From Bacillus vallismortis (GTDB lineage Bacteria; Bacillota; Bacilli; Bacillales; Bacillaceae), in NCBI RefSeq assembly GCF_040784915.1, contig NZ_CP160797.1, positions 308,001-372,000 on the forward strand: 64,000 nucleotides of DNA, written 5' to 3'. Position 1 is the first letter of the stretch. Every line of letters starts with the position of its first letter. The notes below the pieces were generated by a model. That model saw only the letters and a list, made by a program, of their open reading frames with translations. It was not told the DNA's origin and did not search any database. Positions 1 through 9,794 of this stretch are shown piece after piece. The position numbers and the translations under genes are program-made.

Positions 1-585
1 GAAATCGGGATGACAAACGCGCCGTTTACCCGAATTGAGGACTATAAAGATATCCAAACGGTCAATATGTATCATAAACGGGTGTTTGAAAAAGGCTATG
101 ATCCAGAAGATGTGATGAGATCGATCTTAGCCAAAAGCCGGGATCACGCCCGGACGCCGATGCAGTGGAGCAGCGGCAAGAATGCCGGATTTACTGACGG
201 CACGCCTTGGCTGAAGGTCAACCCGAACTTCTCGACTATCAATGTGGAGGAAGCACAGGCAGATCCTGATTCGATCTTAACCTACTACAAAAAGCTGTTC
301 AGCCTGAGAAAGCAGTACGCTGACCTCATGAAAGGAAGCTATGATCTTTTGCTTCCGGATGATCCGCAGCTGTTTGTATACATGAGAGAAAATGGAAAAC
401 AGCAGCTTTTGTCGGTCAATAACTTTTCAAAAGAGCAGGCTGTTTTCCGTTGGCCTAAGTATTGCGGAAAGGATCAGGCATCCTTGCTTCTCAGCAATTA
501 TAAAAACAACGGTGATCTGGCTGACGAAATGGTGTTTCAGCCTTACGAGAGCAGAGTATATCTTCTGGACAAAACAATCAAATGA
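1..585 (+). CDS. ycdG: Oligo-1,6-glucosidase (GH13), C-terminal part
   Basis: This reading frame is already open at the first base, so the gene begins outside the window and only about 194 C-terminal residues are present. The opening residues (EIGMTNAPF) and the RDHARTPMQW block are typical of the oligo-1,6-glucosidase/alpha-glucosidase subfamily of GH13, where they follow the catalytic barrel core. Full-length members are about 560 residues. The enzyme would hydrolyse alpha-1,6 links in isomalto-oligosaccharides in the cytoplasm. The catalytic residues lie upstream and cannot be checked. The gene name rests on synteny with znuA in B. subtilis. A strong terminator follows directly. Confidence 0.85.
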   Translation, partial: EIGMTNAPFTRIEDYKDIQTVNMYHKRVFEKGYDPEDVMRSILAKSRDHARTPMQWSSGKNAGFTDGTPWLKVNPNFSTINVEEAQADPDSILTYYKKLFSLRKQYADLMKGSYDLLLPDDPQLFVYMRENGKQQLLSVNNFSKEQAVFRWPKYCGKDQASLLLSNYKNNGDLADEMVFQPYESRVYLLDKTIK

Positions 586-594
586 CTCAGCCCG

Positions 595-618
595 CCCGGC
601 TTTTTAGCCGGGTTTTTT
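595..618 (+). terminator. Intrinsic terminator of ycdG
   Basis: A 6-bp GC-rich stem (CCCGGC at 595-600, GCCGGG at 607-612) with a six-base loop is followed by six T residues. It lies ten bases after the ycdG stop codon. Confidence 0.9.
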
Positions 619-678
619 AAGTACATATATTCGCCCCATAGACGGGAAGAATAACATCAAAACGAAAATTACTCTTGC

Positions 679-699
679 AAAACGTAATGACTTCGGTTT
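679..699. promoter_or_regulatory. Upstream, weaker Zur-box candidate for znuACB
   Basis: The 21-bp site matches the 10-1-10 B. subtilis Zur operator (AAATCGTAAT, one base, ATTACGATTT) in nine of ten left-half bases and seven of ten right-half bases. It lies 20 bp upstream of a better site, so two Zur dimers could bind the znuA promoter. Confidence 0.45.
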
Positions 700-718
700 A
701 TTATGATATAGGATTACA

Positions 719-739
719 AAATCGTTATCATTTTGATTT
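719..739. promoter_or_regulatory. Zur box upstream of znuA
   Basis: About 17-18 of the 20 defined positions of the Zur consensus match; the left half reads AAATCGTTAT. It lies about 30 bp before the znuA start, as expected for repression of the zinc importer when zinc is plentiful. Confidence 0.8.
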
Positions 740-771
740 AAAGTTCATGTGAAAAAGAGGGGATATACGAT

Positions 772-1749
772 ATGTTTAAAAAATGGAGCGGCTTGTTTGT
801 GATTGCAGCGTGCTTTTTATTAGTCGCAGCATGCGGCAATTCATCAACAAAAGGGTCGGCGGATTCTAAGAGTGATAAACTGCACATTGTCACAACGTTC
901 TACCCGATGTATGAATTTACGAAACAAATTGTAAAAGATAAAGGAGATGTGGATTTGTTAATTCCATCTTCCGTTGAACCGCATGATTGGGAACCGACGC
1001 CAAAAGACATTGCCAACATTCAAGATGCTGATTTGTTCGTTTATAATAGTGAATACATGGAAACTTGGGTTCCGTCAGCTGAAAAAAGCATGGGTCAAGG
1101 CCATGCCGTTTTCGTCAACGCGAGCAAAGGCATTGATTTAATGGAAGGTTCGGAAGAAGAACACGAAGAGCATGAAGAACACGGAGAGCACGAGGAGCAT
1201 GAGCACAGCCATAGCCATGCAATGGACCCTCACGTATGGCTCAGCCCTGTTCTGGCGCAGAAGGAAGTTGAAAATATTACGGCGCAGATCGTAAAGCAGG
1301 ACCCGGATAACAAAGAATACTATGAGAAAAATAGTAAAGAATATATTGCAAAACTGCAGGATCTTGATAAACTATATCGTACAACCGTAAAAAAAGCGGT
1401 GAAGAAAGAATTCATCACACAGCATACAGCTTTTAGCTATTTGGCAAAAGAATACGGTCTGACGCAGGTTCCGATTGCAGGGCTTTCGCCTGACCAAGAA
1501 CCGAGCGCAGCCGACTTAGCAAAACTGAAAACGTATGCCAAAGAACATAACGTAAAAGTCATTTACTTTGAAGAAATTGCATCCTCAAAGGTCGCAGAAA
1601 CGCTGGCCAGTGAAATCGGCGCAAAGACTGAAGTGCTCAATACACTGGAGGGCTTAAGCAAAGAAGAACAAGATAAAGGTTTAGGGTATATCGACATTAT
1701 GAAACAAAACCTCGATGCCCTTAAAGATTCACTATTGGATAAATCATAA
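772..1749 (+). CDS. znuA: Zinc ABC transporter, substrate-binding lipoprotein
   Basis: This 325-residue protein (YcdH/AdcA) captures zinc outside the membrane and hands it to the ZnuB permease. It has a lipoprotein signal with lipobox VAAC and lipidated Cys21. A metal-binding loop of alternating His and Glu spans about residues 125-150 and leads into a MDPHVWLSP block, which contains a conserved His ligand of cluster A-I binding proteins. ATG 772 is preceded by AGAGGGGA. The gene heads znuA-znuC-znuB behind one or two Zur boxes. A hairpin after the stop codon may favour the binding protein over the downstream subunits. Confidence 0.95.
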   Translation: MFKKWSGLFVIAACFLLVAACGNSSTKGSADSKSDKLHIVTTFYPMYEFTKQIVKDKGDVDLLIPSSVEPHDWEPTPKDIANIQDADLFVYNSEYMETWVPSAEKSMGQGHAVFVNASKGIDLMEGSEEEHEEHEEHGEHEEHEHSHSHAMDPHVWLSPVLAQKEVENITAQIVKQDPDNKEYYEKNSKEYIAKLQDLDKLYRTTVKKAVKKEFITQHTAFSYLAKEYGLTQVPIAGLSPDQEPSAADLAKLKTYAKEHNVKVIYFEEIASSKVAETLASEIGAKTEVLNTLEGLSKEEQDKGLGYIDIMKQNLDALKDSLLDKS

Positions 1750-1750
1750 G

Positions 1751-1778
1751 ATAGTGTGCGCCGGAGGGTGCACACTAT
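1751..1778 (+). terminator. znuA-znuC intergenic hairpin, likely attenuator
   Basis: A perfect 9-bp stem (ATAGTGTGC at 1751-1759, GCACACTAT at 1770-1778) is followed by a mixed TTCTTT tract. The poor T run suggests partial termination or stabilisation of the znuA message rather than a full stop. Confidence 0.55.
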
Positions 1779-1803
1779 TTCTTTGTGAGAAAGGAAGATT
1801 GAC

Positions 1804-3299
<1,496 letters not shown>

Positions 3300-3305
3300 C
3301 AAGAA

Positions 3306-3339
3306 AAGCAGTTTTTCCATCGGAAAAACTGCTTTTTTT
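3306..3339. terminator. Bidirectional terminator between znuB and yceB
   Basis: A 13-bp perfect stem (AAGCAGTTTTTCC and its complement at 3322-3334) with a three-base loop is flanked by A and T runs, so it can stop transcription from both sides. Confidence 0.92.
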
Positions 3340-4333
3340 ATAGAAACAACCCGGCAATACGCTCATATGATTCCTTTTTCGCCTCAAAATCAAACACATT
3401 GCAAAGAACCATAATTTCATTTGTTTCATAACGGTCTGTGAGCTCTAAAAGCTGCTGTTTGACAGTGTTTGGAGAACCGATCACCATTCGCTTTCTGTTT
3501 TCTTCTATGAGCTTTTTATCGGACTCTGTGTAGGGATGCGTTTTTGCCTCCTCGCTGCTCGGCACGCGGCTGTCCAAGCCTTTTCCGACGCGAAGAAGCC
3601 ATAAATCCTGGCTTAACGCGAGCTCTTCTGCCTCCTCATCTGTTTTTGCGCAAATGACAAAAATCGTAAACAATGCGGCCGGAGACGAGAAATGAGCTGA
3701 CGGCCGAAAGTTTTCCCGGTAAACACGAAATGCATTTTCTCCTCGCTCGGGGTTAATGAAATGCCCAAACACATATCCAATCCCCTGATGCGCCGCGCGT
3801 CTTGCGCTGTTTTCACCGAGACCGAGCACCCATAGCTCCGGTGCAGTTTCAATAAGCGGCGCCGCTTTGATTCCGGCATACGGATGCCCGGCAGGAAGCG
3901 AATCCGTGAGAAAACAAGAGACATCCTGCAGTTGTCTGTTGAAATCGGTTAAGCTTTTTTTCACCCCGTCCGTTAGCGCAAGGCGGGTTTTTGTCGTGCC
4001 GCCGGGGGAACGCCCGACACCGAGGTCAATCCGATTGGGATACAGGGCCTCAAGCTGGCGAAAGGTTTCAGCCACTTTAAACGGGCTGTACTGGGGCAGC
4101 AGCACGCCGCCTGACCCGACACGGATCGTGTTTGTCTGTGCCGCGATGCGGGCGATCATAATTTCCGGCGCCGTGCTTGCCAGTCCTTTCGTGCTGTGAT
4201 GTTCGGCAAACCAATAACGCTTATAGCCCCACTGTTCGCTTAATTGGGCAAGCTCAACCGAATGCTGAAGAGTTGTCACAGGGCTTTCTCCTTTAGAAAC
4301 AGGTGCCTGGTCTAGTATGCTGAAATGAATCAA
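3338..4333 (-). CDS. yceB: Luciferase-like flavin monooxygenase
   Basis: This bacterial-luciferase-like oxidoreductase (about 331 residues) begins IHFSILDQAPVSKGES and contains the WFAEHH block typical of the family, with VGSGGVLLPQYSP and LGVGRSPGG further on. Such proteins use FMNH2 to oxidise small molecules; the substrate is unknown. An in-frame ATG exists 51 bases upstream, but TTG at 4333 has a well-spaced AAAGGAAG, and the protein then begins where relatives do. It is monocistronic and convergent with znuB. Confidence 0.8.
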   Translation of the reverse strand: MIHFSILDQAPVSKGESPVTTLQHSVELAQLSEQWGYKRYWFAEHHSTKGLASTAPEIMIARIAAQTNTIRVGSGGVLLPQYSPFKVAETFRQLEALYPNRIDLGVGRSPGGTTKTRLALTDGVKKSLTDFNRQLQDVSCFLTDSLPAGHPYAGIKAAPLIETAPELWVLGLGENSARRAAHQGIGYVFGHFINPERGENAFRVYRENFRPSAHFSSPAALFTIFVICAKTDEEAEELALSQDLWLLRVGKGLDSRVPSSEEAKTHPYTESDKKLIEENRKRMVIGSPNTVKQQLLELTDRYETNEIMVLCNVFDFEAKKESYERIAGLFL

Positions 4334-4501
4334 AAGGCCGCTTCCTTTCTGTCTGTTTTTAGAATGTGACACAAGAATAGGCAAAATGACTCGCTCACGT
4401 CAAATGGTTTGTTTTAGAATCACAATTCATATGATTTGCAAAAATCACATCAAATATGGAAGTTTTTTTCGAGGATTTTCGTCAATTATTCTTAACTTTT
4501 A

Positions 4502-4530
4502 TGAAACTTTGCTATAATAACAAACGTATC
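4502..4530 (+). promoter_or_regulatory. ECF-sigma (SigW-type) promoter of the Ter operon
   Basis: TGAAAC at 4502-4507 and CGTATC at 4525-4530 with a 17-bp spacer fit the SigW/SigM/SigX class of cell-envelope stress promoters. The start site would lie about 80 bp before yceC. The yceC-yceH operon of B. subtilis is known to be under ECF sigma control. Confidence 0.8.
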
Positions 4531-4619
4531 TATTAATAATTTACGGCATACTCATCTTCCCTTTGTACGTAAAAATAAATGTGACTATATTCACATCTTG
4601 ATGATTAGGAGTGAATCGT

Positions 4620-5222
4620 GTGGCGATTTCTTTAGAAAAAGGACAGCGTATTGATTTAACAAAAGGAAAAGCGGGCTTATCAAAATTGATGGTCGGTCTC
4701 GGCTGGGACCCGGTTTCATCAGGAGGAGGCGGTTTTTTCGGAAAGCTGCTCGGCGGGGGCGGACCCAATGTCGACTGTGACGCTTCAGTATTGATGCTCG
4801 AAAACGGCAAATTCACCGATAAGAAAAATATCATCTATTTCGGCAACCTGAAAAGCCGCTGCGGCGGTGTCAAACATACAGGCGATAACCTGACAGGCGA
4901 CGGTGCGGGTGATGACGAACAAATTATGATAGATTTGGAAAAAGTGCCTGCAAATATCGACAGGCTTGTATTTGTTGTTAATATTTATGATTGTGTCAGA
5001 AGAAAACAAGATTTCGGCATGATTCAAAATGCGTTTATCCGTGTGGTCGATCAATCTAAAAATGAAGAAATGCTCAAATACAATTTAAAAGACAATTATG
5101 CCGGGAGAACAAGCTTAATTACGGCTGAAATCTACCGCCAGGACGGCGAGTGGAAATTCGCGGCGATCGGTGAAGGCACAAACGATACGAGATTAGAAGA
5201 TATTATCAGCCGATACGTATAA
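4620..5222 (+). CDS. yceC: TerD-family stress protein with glycine-rich insertion
   Basis: This 200-residue TerD-domain protein begins MAISLEKGQRIDLTKG. GTG 4620 is preferred over GTG 4611, because the AGGAG at 4607-4611 is then spaced correctly and the N-terminus matches other TerD proteins. Where YceD and YceE have the acidic GGHDFDLD metal loop, YceC has a Gly-rich segment at residues 35-48 followed by PNVDCDASVLML. The later GDNLTGDGAGDDE calcium-binding motif is kept. It is the first gene of the operon, and Ter proteins are linked to tellurite, envelope and metal stress. Confidence 0.9.
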   Translation: MAISLEKGQRIDLTKGKAGLSKLMVGLGWDPVSSGGGGFFGKLLGGGGPNVDCDASVLMLENGKFTDKKNIIYFGNLKSRCGGVKHTGDNLTGDGAGDDEQIMIDLEKVPANIDRLVFVVNIYDCVRRKQDFGMIQNAFIRVVDQSKNEEMLKYNLKDNYAGRTSLITAEIYRQDGEWKFAAIGEGTNDTRLEDIISRYV

Positions 5223-5245
5223 AAGAAAAAAGGAGTGGATGAAAC

Positions 5246-5827
5246 ATGGCAATTTCATTGGCAAAAGGACAAAAAGTAGATTTAACAAAAACAAATCCAG
5301 GTCTTTCAAAGGTTGTTGTCGGTTTAGGCTGGGATACGAATAAGTATGACGGCGGACATGACTTTGACCTTGACTCAAGTGTATTTCTTTTAGATGCGTC
5401 TGGAAAATGCGCATCTCAAAATGATTTTATTTTCTACAACCAGCTTGAAGGCGGCAATGGTTCAGTCGTTCATTCAGGCGATAACCTGACAGGTCTTGGC
5501 GAAGGCGATGATGAGAATGTAAAAGTGAATCTCAGCGCCGTACCTGCCAATATCGACAAAATCTCATTTGTCATCACGATTCACGAAGCGGAAGCGCGCA
5601 GCCAAAACTTTGGACAAGTGTCAAACGCGTTCGTTCGCATCGTCAATGAAGAAACAAATGAAGAGCTCATCCGTTACGATCTGGCGGAAGATTTCTCTAT
5701 TGAAACAGCAATTATCGCTGGAGAGCTTTACCGACATAACGGCGAGTGGAAATTCTCCGCTATCGGCTCAGGCTACCAAGGCGGCCTTGCCCGCATCGCA
5801 ACAGACTTCGGCTTGCAAGTTGGTTAG
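5246..5827 (+). CDS. yceD: TerD-family calcium-binding stress protein
   Basis: This 193-residue single-TerD-domain protein carries the acidic loops [13 protein letters not shown] and [14 protein letters not shown], which bind calcium in characterised TerD proteins. It is predicted to be cytosolic or membrane-associated. It is the second of three tandem terD genes and is about as similar to YceE as paralogues in one cluster usually are. The start ATG 5246 has AAAGGAGTGG upstream. Confidence 0.93.
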   Translation: MAISLAKGQKVDLTKTNPGLSKVVVGLGWDTNKYDGGHDFDLDSSVFLLDASGKCASQNDFIFYNQLEGGNGSVVHSGDNLTGLGEGDDENVKVNLSAVPANIDKISFVITIHEAEARSQNFGQVSNAFVRIVNEETNEELIRYDLAEDFSIETAIIAGELYRHNGEWKFSAIGSGYQGGLARIATDFGLQVG

Positions 5828-5862
5828 GACAGATTACGAAGAGCAGAAAGGAGAGAGGCAGT

Positions 5863-6441
5863 ATGGCTATTCAATTAGCAAAAGGACAGCGTGTTGATTT
5901 AACGAAAACAAATCCGGGACTCACAAAAGCGGTGATCGGTTTAGGCTGGGATACAAATAAGTACTCAGGCGGACACGATTTTGACCTGGATGCTTCAGCT
6001 TTTTTAGTTGATGCGCATGACAACTGCGTGAATGATCTCGATTTCGTCTTCTATAATAACCTTGAGCATCCGAGCGGCGGTGTCATCCATACGGGTGACA
6101 ACCGCACGGGTGAAGGTGACGGAGATGATGAGCAGCTCATCGTTGATTTTTCAAAAATCCCTGCTCACATTGAGAAAATAGGTATCACAGTGACCATTCA
6201 CGACGCTGAAGCACGCAGCCAAAACTTCGGACAAGTTTCCAATGCGTTTGTACGCGTTGTGGACGAAGAGACGCAGAATGAACTTCTTCGCTTCGACTTG
6301 GGAGAAGATTTCTCTATTGAGACAGCCGTTGTCGTTTGTGAGCTTTACAGACACGGCGAGGAGTGGAAATTCAATGCGATCGGCAGCGGTTTTTCCGGCG
6401 GGCTGGCTGCATTGTGCCGGAACTACGGTTTGCAAGTGTAA
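5863..6441 (+). CDS. yceE: TerD-family calcium-binding stress protein
   Basis: This 192-residue TerD-domain protein is the close paralogue of YceD, with the same [16 protein letters not shown] and [14 protein letters not shown] acidic loops. Start ATG 5863 is chosen because AAAGGAGAGAGG lies at the right distance and the sequence then begins [15 protein letters not shown]; the frame is open further upstream but lacks a better start. It lies 35 bp behind yceD in the same operon. Confidence 0.93.
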   Translation: MAIQLAKGQRVDLTKTNPGLTKAVIGLGWDTNKYSGGHDFDLDASAFLVDAHDNCVNDLDFVFYNNLEHPSGGVIHTGDNRTGEGDGDDEQLIVDFSKIPAHIEKIGITVTIHDAEARSQNFGQVSNAFVRVVDEETQNELLRFDLGEDFSIETAVVVCELYRHGEEWKFNAIGSGFSGGLAALCRNYGLQV

Positions 6442-6492
6442 GCGAGTGACAAATAGAGAAGTCACCGTTTTCAATTAATAGGAGGAAAAAAT

Positions 6493-7266
6493 TTGGACTT
6501 TTTACATCATATCATGTCTACGTATGCTTCATTTTTCGATTGGAAAATGTGGGGGGAAGTGTTGTCTGATCCTGTTTCCTGGGGTCTGATTGGTTCTCTT
6601 GTTGTTTTGGAAGGCCTTTTATCGGCCGATAACGCGCTTGTTCTTGCGGTGATGGTCAAACACCTGCCGGAAAAACAGCGGAAAAAAGCGTTAACGTATG
6701 GTTTATTTGGAGCTTATATTTTCAGGTTTATTTTTATCGGGCTCGGTATGCTCCTCATCAAGTTTTGGTGGATCAAGGTGCTTGGCGCGCTTTATCTGGC
6801 TTGGCTCGTCATTAAGCACTTCTGGATCGGCGAAAAAGATGAGGAAACGGACGGCATGAAGAAAAACTCTTGGATGGTCCGCACGTTCGGTATTTTCTGG
6901 GCGACTGTTATTTCAGTTGAATTGATGGACCTTGCCTTCTCTGTGGACAGCATTCTGGCCGCATTTGCGGTATCTGAAAAAGTATGGGTGCTTCTGGTCG
7001 GCGGTATGCTCGGTATATTAATGATGCGTACAGTGGCAAAAGTATTCCTTGTACTGATTGATAAAATTCCTGAGCTGGAAAACACAGCATTCGTGTTAAT
7101 CGGAATTATCGCGCTGAAAATGGCCGGGAGTGCCTTCCATTACGAAATGCCGCACTCTGTATTCTTCATTATCATTATCGCTGCTTTTGCGATTACATTT
7201 ATCATTCACTATATCAACAAACAAAAGCAAGTGCGCGAACAGACAGCCGCGTCAAAAGAAGAATAA
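6493..7266 (+). CDS. yceF: TerC-family integral membrane protein (MeeF)
   Basis: This 257-residue membrane protein has about seven hydrophobic segments. The TerC hallmarks are present: acidic residues in transmembrane segments (GLLSADNALVLAVMV and VSVELMDLAFSVDSILAAFA). In B. subtilis, YceF (renamed MeeF) and YkoY help load manganese onto exported enzymes. TTG 6493 starts the gene seven bases after GGAGG. A hairpin with a T run follows the stop codon and may limit read-through into the next four genes. Confidence 0.92.
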   Translation: MDFLHHIMSTYASFFDWKMWGEVLSDPVSWGLIGSLVVLEGLLSADNALVLAVMVKHLPEKQRKKALTYGLFGAYIFRFIFIGLGMLLIKFWWIKVLGALYLAWLVIKHFWIGEKDEETDGMKKNSWMVRTFGIFWATVISVELMDLAFSVDSILAAFAVSEKVWVLLVGGMLGILMMRTVAKVFLVLIDKIPELENTAFVLIGIIALKMAGSAFHYEMPHSVFFIIIIAAFAITFIIHYINKQKQVREQTAASKEE

Positions 7267-7274
7267 AACAAAAC

Positions 7275-7304
7275 AAGGAGGGAGGTTTATGTCCTTCCTT
7301 TTTT
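7275..7304 (+). terminator. Hairpin after yceF that buries a strong ribosome site
   Basis: AAGGAGGGA (7275-7283) pairs with TCCTTCCTT (7292-7300) with one G-T wobble, followed by a T run to 7304. It looks like a leaky terminator separating the terD/terC genes from the biosynthetic module. The left arm is itself a near-perfect Shine-Dalgarno followed by ATG 7289 in frame with the next gene. Confidence 0.7.
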
Positions 7305-7327
7305 GTTACAGAAAAGAGGTGACGTGT

Positions 7328-8488
7328 GTGCGGTATTTCCACTATTTATCAACACATCAAGAAGAAAATGTATTTTATCAAGCGCCGAAACAGGTCACGA
7401 AAGAGGCGCCTAAGAAGCTGCTTGAGCACGCACTGGGGGCCGTATTATATATGCCGGCAACCCGCCCGGACATAGCGGCGATGATAACGGAACACAAATA
7501 TGAGGATTTATCATCTATTGTTTTCTGTCTGGAGGATGCGATTGGAGATCATGAGGTCAAGCGGGCTGAACATAATGTGAGCCGCCAATTAGAGTTGATT
7601 GAGCAGGCGATCCAGCACCGCAAGATAAAGCCGGACCATCTCCCGTTTATGTTTGTGCGTGTACGGTCTCCGAAACAGCTGCTGCAATTAGCCGATACCC
7701 TGAAACCTGCACTCCATTTGTTAACAGGATTTGTCTTCCCAAAATTCTCAGCGGAAAACGCCCGTGACTATGTTGAAGCACTTGAAGGCATATCCGGTGA
7801 CATGACGGTGCCGCTTTACGGCATGCCGATATTGGAAACACCCGATTTGTTAATGAAAGAGACAAGGGCTGCTGCTTTGTCTGAAATGAGTATGATTTTG
7901 CATCAGCATCAGGACTTGATCTTAAATGTGCGGATCGGTGCGACTGATTTATGCGGATTATACGGCATCAGAAGAAAGTCGGAGCAAACGATATATGATA
8001 TCCGTATGATTGCGGACTTTATGTCAGATATCATCAATTACTTCGGCCGGGAGTTCGTTATTTCAGGCCCTGTATGGGAGTATTTTCAGGCATCGCAAAA
8101 GCCCCATCTGCTATCGGCGCACCCGCCAGTTGAGCTGAATGAGTATGTAAAAGGTTTGGTGAAGGAAACCGAACTTGACATCGCCAACGGCATTCACGGA
8201 AAAACGGTCATTCATCCGACCCATCTCAAAATTGTAAACAGCCTGTATGTTGTAACAAAGGAAGACTATATGGATGCGTTAAGCATTATTCATCACGGAA
8301 ACGGTTCAATCGGCGTGATGAAAAGCCATTTTTCTAACAAAATGAATGAAATCAAGCCTCATATGAAATGGGCTGAAAAAATCTTATTAAAATCAGAAAT
8401 TTATGGGGTGTATCATGAAAACCGATCTTTCACCGATTTGCTCAACGAACAGCAAAACCCTTCAAATATTGGACAATATGGCGGTTGA
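7328..8488 (+). CDS. CitE/HpcH-like aldolase of the Ter biosynthetic module
   Basis: This is a 386-residue HpcH/HpaI-CitE superfamily protein. The metal-binding region is FCLEDAIGD (residues 66-74), and near the C-terminus it has GIHGKTVIHPTHLKIVNSLY, matching the GK-x-x-IHP-x-Q signature of CitE proteins. It should form or cleave a carbon-carbon bond on an acyl or sugar-like substrate; the true substrate is unknown. GTG 7328 (after AGAGGTGA) gives the N-terminus MRYFHYLS; ATG 7289 is an alternative but lies inside a hairpin. Comparative genomics places this family beside terC/terD in a predicted nucleoside-like-metabolite pathway. I do not recall it in strain 168. Confidence 0.82.
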   Translation: MRYFHYLSTHQEENVFYQAPKQVTKEAPKKLLEHALGAVLYMPATRPDIAAMITEHKYEDLSSIVFCLEDAIGDHEVKRAEHNVSRQLELIEQAIQHRKIKPDHLPFMFVRVRSPKQLLQLADTLKPALHLLTGFVFPKFSAENARDYVEALEGISGDMTVPLYGMPILETPDLLMKETRAAALSEMSMILHQHQDLILNVRIGATDLCGLYGIRRKSEQTIYDIRMIADFMSDIINYFGREFVISGPVWEYFQASQKPHLLSAHPPVELNEYVKGLVKETELDIANGIHGKTVIHPTHLKIVNSLYVVTKEDYMDALSIIHHGNGSIGVMKSHFSNKMNEIKPHMKWAEKILLKSEIYGVYHENRSFTDLLNEQQNPSNIGQYGG

Positions 8489-9788
8489 TCTGTCGGTCAC
8501 AGACAACCCGCTTTTCATACCTGAACAAGCATTATTCGAGATGGCGGCAAGAGTGAATAAAAAAAGGGGCTTTTTATTTGTCAGCAAAGTGCTGGGCAAA
8601 CATATCCCGGTTCACCCGCTGAAGCCGCTTTTAGCGTCCGGGCTGCTTGCCTTGGAATACGCTGAGCGGAAAACCGGACAGGAGCTAAAGGAAAAAAACG
8701 AGATCTTGAACGGACTTCTTTCAGAAACGGAAAGCGAGCTTCAAGCTGCTTATCAAACGCTTCAACAGCACCCTGTTACACTGGACGAAGCGCCGCTTGT
8801 AATCGGGTTTGCGGAAACGGCGACGGCGCTTGGACACGCGGTTTATGATTGCATTGAACAAGCGTCGTTTGTCCATACAACACGTGAACAGATCCGAAAC
8901 ACAGAGCCTTCGATCACATTTGTGGAAGAGCATTCCCATGCCACTGATCAGCTGTGTTACGCAGAACCAGATATGATGAACAACAGCTGTCCGATTCTTC
9001 TTGTAGATGATGAAATCACCACAGGGAAAACCGCATTACATATGATTCGGGATATCCAATCCAAATTTCCGCGCAAAGAATACGCTGTCCTGTCTTTATT
9101 GGATTGGCGGACGGAGGAGCATAAGAAGGCATACGCAGAGGCTGAACGGGAATTAGGCGTCACAATTTCAACCGTTGCTTTATTATCAGGGCGGATTTCC
9201 TTTAAGGGTGTGCCGTTGTCCGAGTCCTCCTGCAACTACAGCCCGAAGCCGCAAGGAACAGCGATAAACAGAACGGACATTGATATATCGGATTTCTTCA
9301 CATCCGTTCCTTATCAGCCGGAAACATCCGCAAACGTTCATTCTTACGTGAAAGAAACAGGGCGATTCGGCGTAAAGCCGTCTGAGCGAAAGGCTGTTCA
9401 CGAAGCTTGCCGCCAAGCAGCGCTTTACATCGAACAATATCGGAAGGGCAAAAGAACACTCGTGCTTGGAACGGGAGAGCTGATGTATCTGCCAATGAAA
9501 ATCGCCTCAAAGCTTGGCGGTTCGGTTTCCTATCACTCTACCACGCGCAGTCCGATTCACCCGGTTGCAAAACAAGGTTATGCCGTGCAAAACGGTTATT
9601 CATTTATGAATCCGGAAGATGAGGCGGTTCGCCATTTTGTCTATAACCTTCCTGCCGGAGCGTATGACGAAGTCTTTTTCTGTCTGGAAAAGAACGTTTC
9701 GGATGAGGCGTTACAGCCGATTTTTGATATTTTCAAAGAAAAAGAAGTGCCTCATATCCACATTGTAACTCTCTCAGGAAAGGCGTGA
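8415..9788 (+). CDS. Phosphoribosyltransferase with C-terminal TRSP domain
   Basis: This 457-residue protein has an N-terminal signature RGFLFVSKVLGKHIPV, a type I phosphoribosyltransferase domain with the PRPP loop LLVDDEITTGKT (about residues 195-206), and a C-terminal TRSP domain whose namesake residues lie at 377-380 in STTRSPIHP. It would join a base-like group to PRPP. ATG 8415 has GGGGTG upstream and overlaps the previous gene by 74 bp; ATG 8478 is a shorter alternative. It is the second gene of the four-gene Ter module. Confidence 0.82.
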   Translation: MKTDLSPICSTNSKTLQILDNMAVDLSVTDNPLFIPEQALFEMAARVNKKRGFLFVSKVLGKHIPVHPLKPLLASGLLALEYAERKTGQELKEKNEILNGLLSETESELQAAYQTLQQHPVTLDEAPLVIGFAETATALGHAVYDCIEQASFVHTTREQIRNTEPSITFVEEHSHATDQLCYAEPDMMNNSCPILLVDDEITTGKTALHMIRDIQSKFPRKEYAVLSLLDWRTEEHKKAYAEAERELGVTISTVALLSGRISFKGVPLSESSCNYSPKPQGTAINRTDIDISDFFTSVPYQPETSANVHSYVKETGRFGVKPSERKAVHEACRQAALYIEQYRKGKRTLVLGTGELMYLPMKIASKLGGSVSYHSTTRSPIHPVAKQGYAVQNGYSFMNPEDEAVRHFVYNLPAGAYDEVFFCLEKNVSDEALQPIFDIFKEKEVPHIHIVTLSGKA

Positions 9789-9794
9789 TCTGAT

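Noticed and set aside
7130-7327. N-terminal extension of the aldolase gene into yceF
   Set aside because: The extension reads through the yceF coding region and a terminator hairpin with a non-family amino acid sequence. GTG 7328 has a ribosome site and the expected N-terminus.
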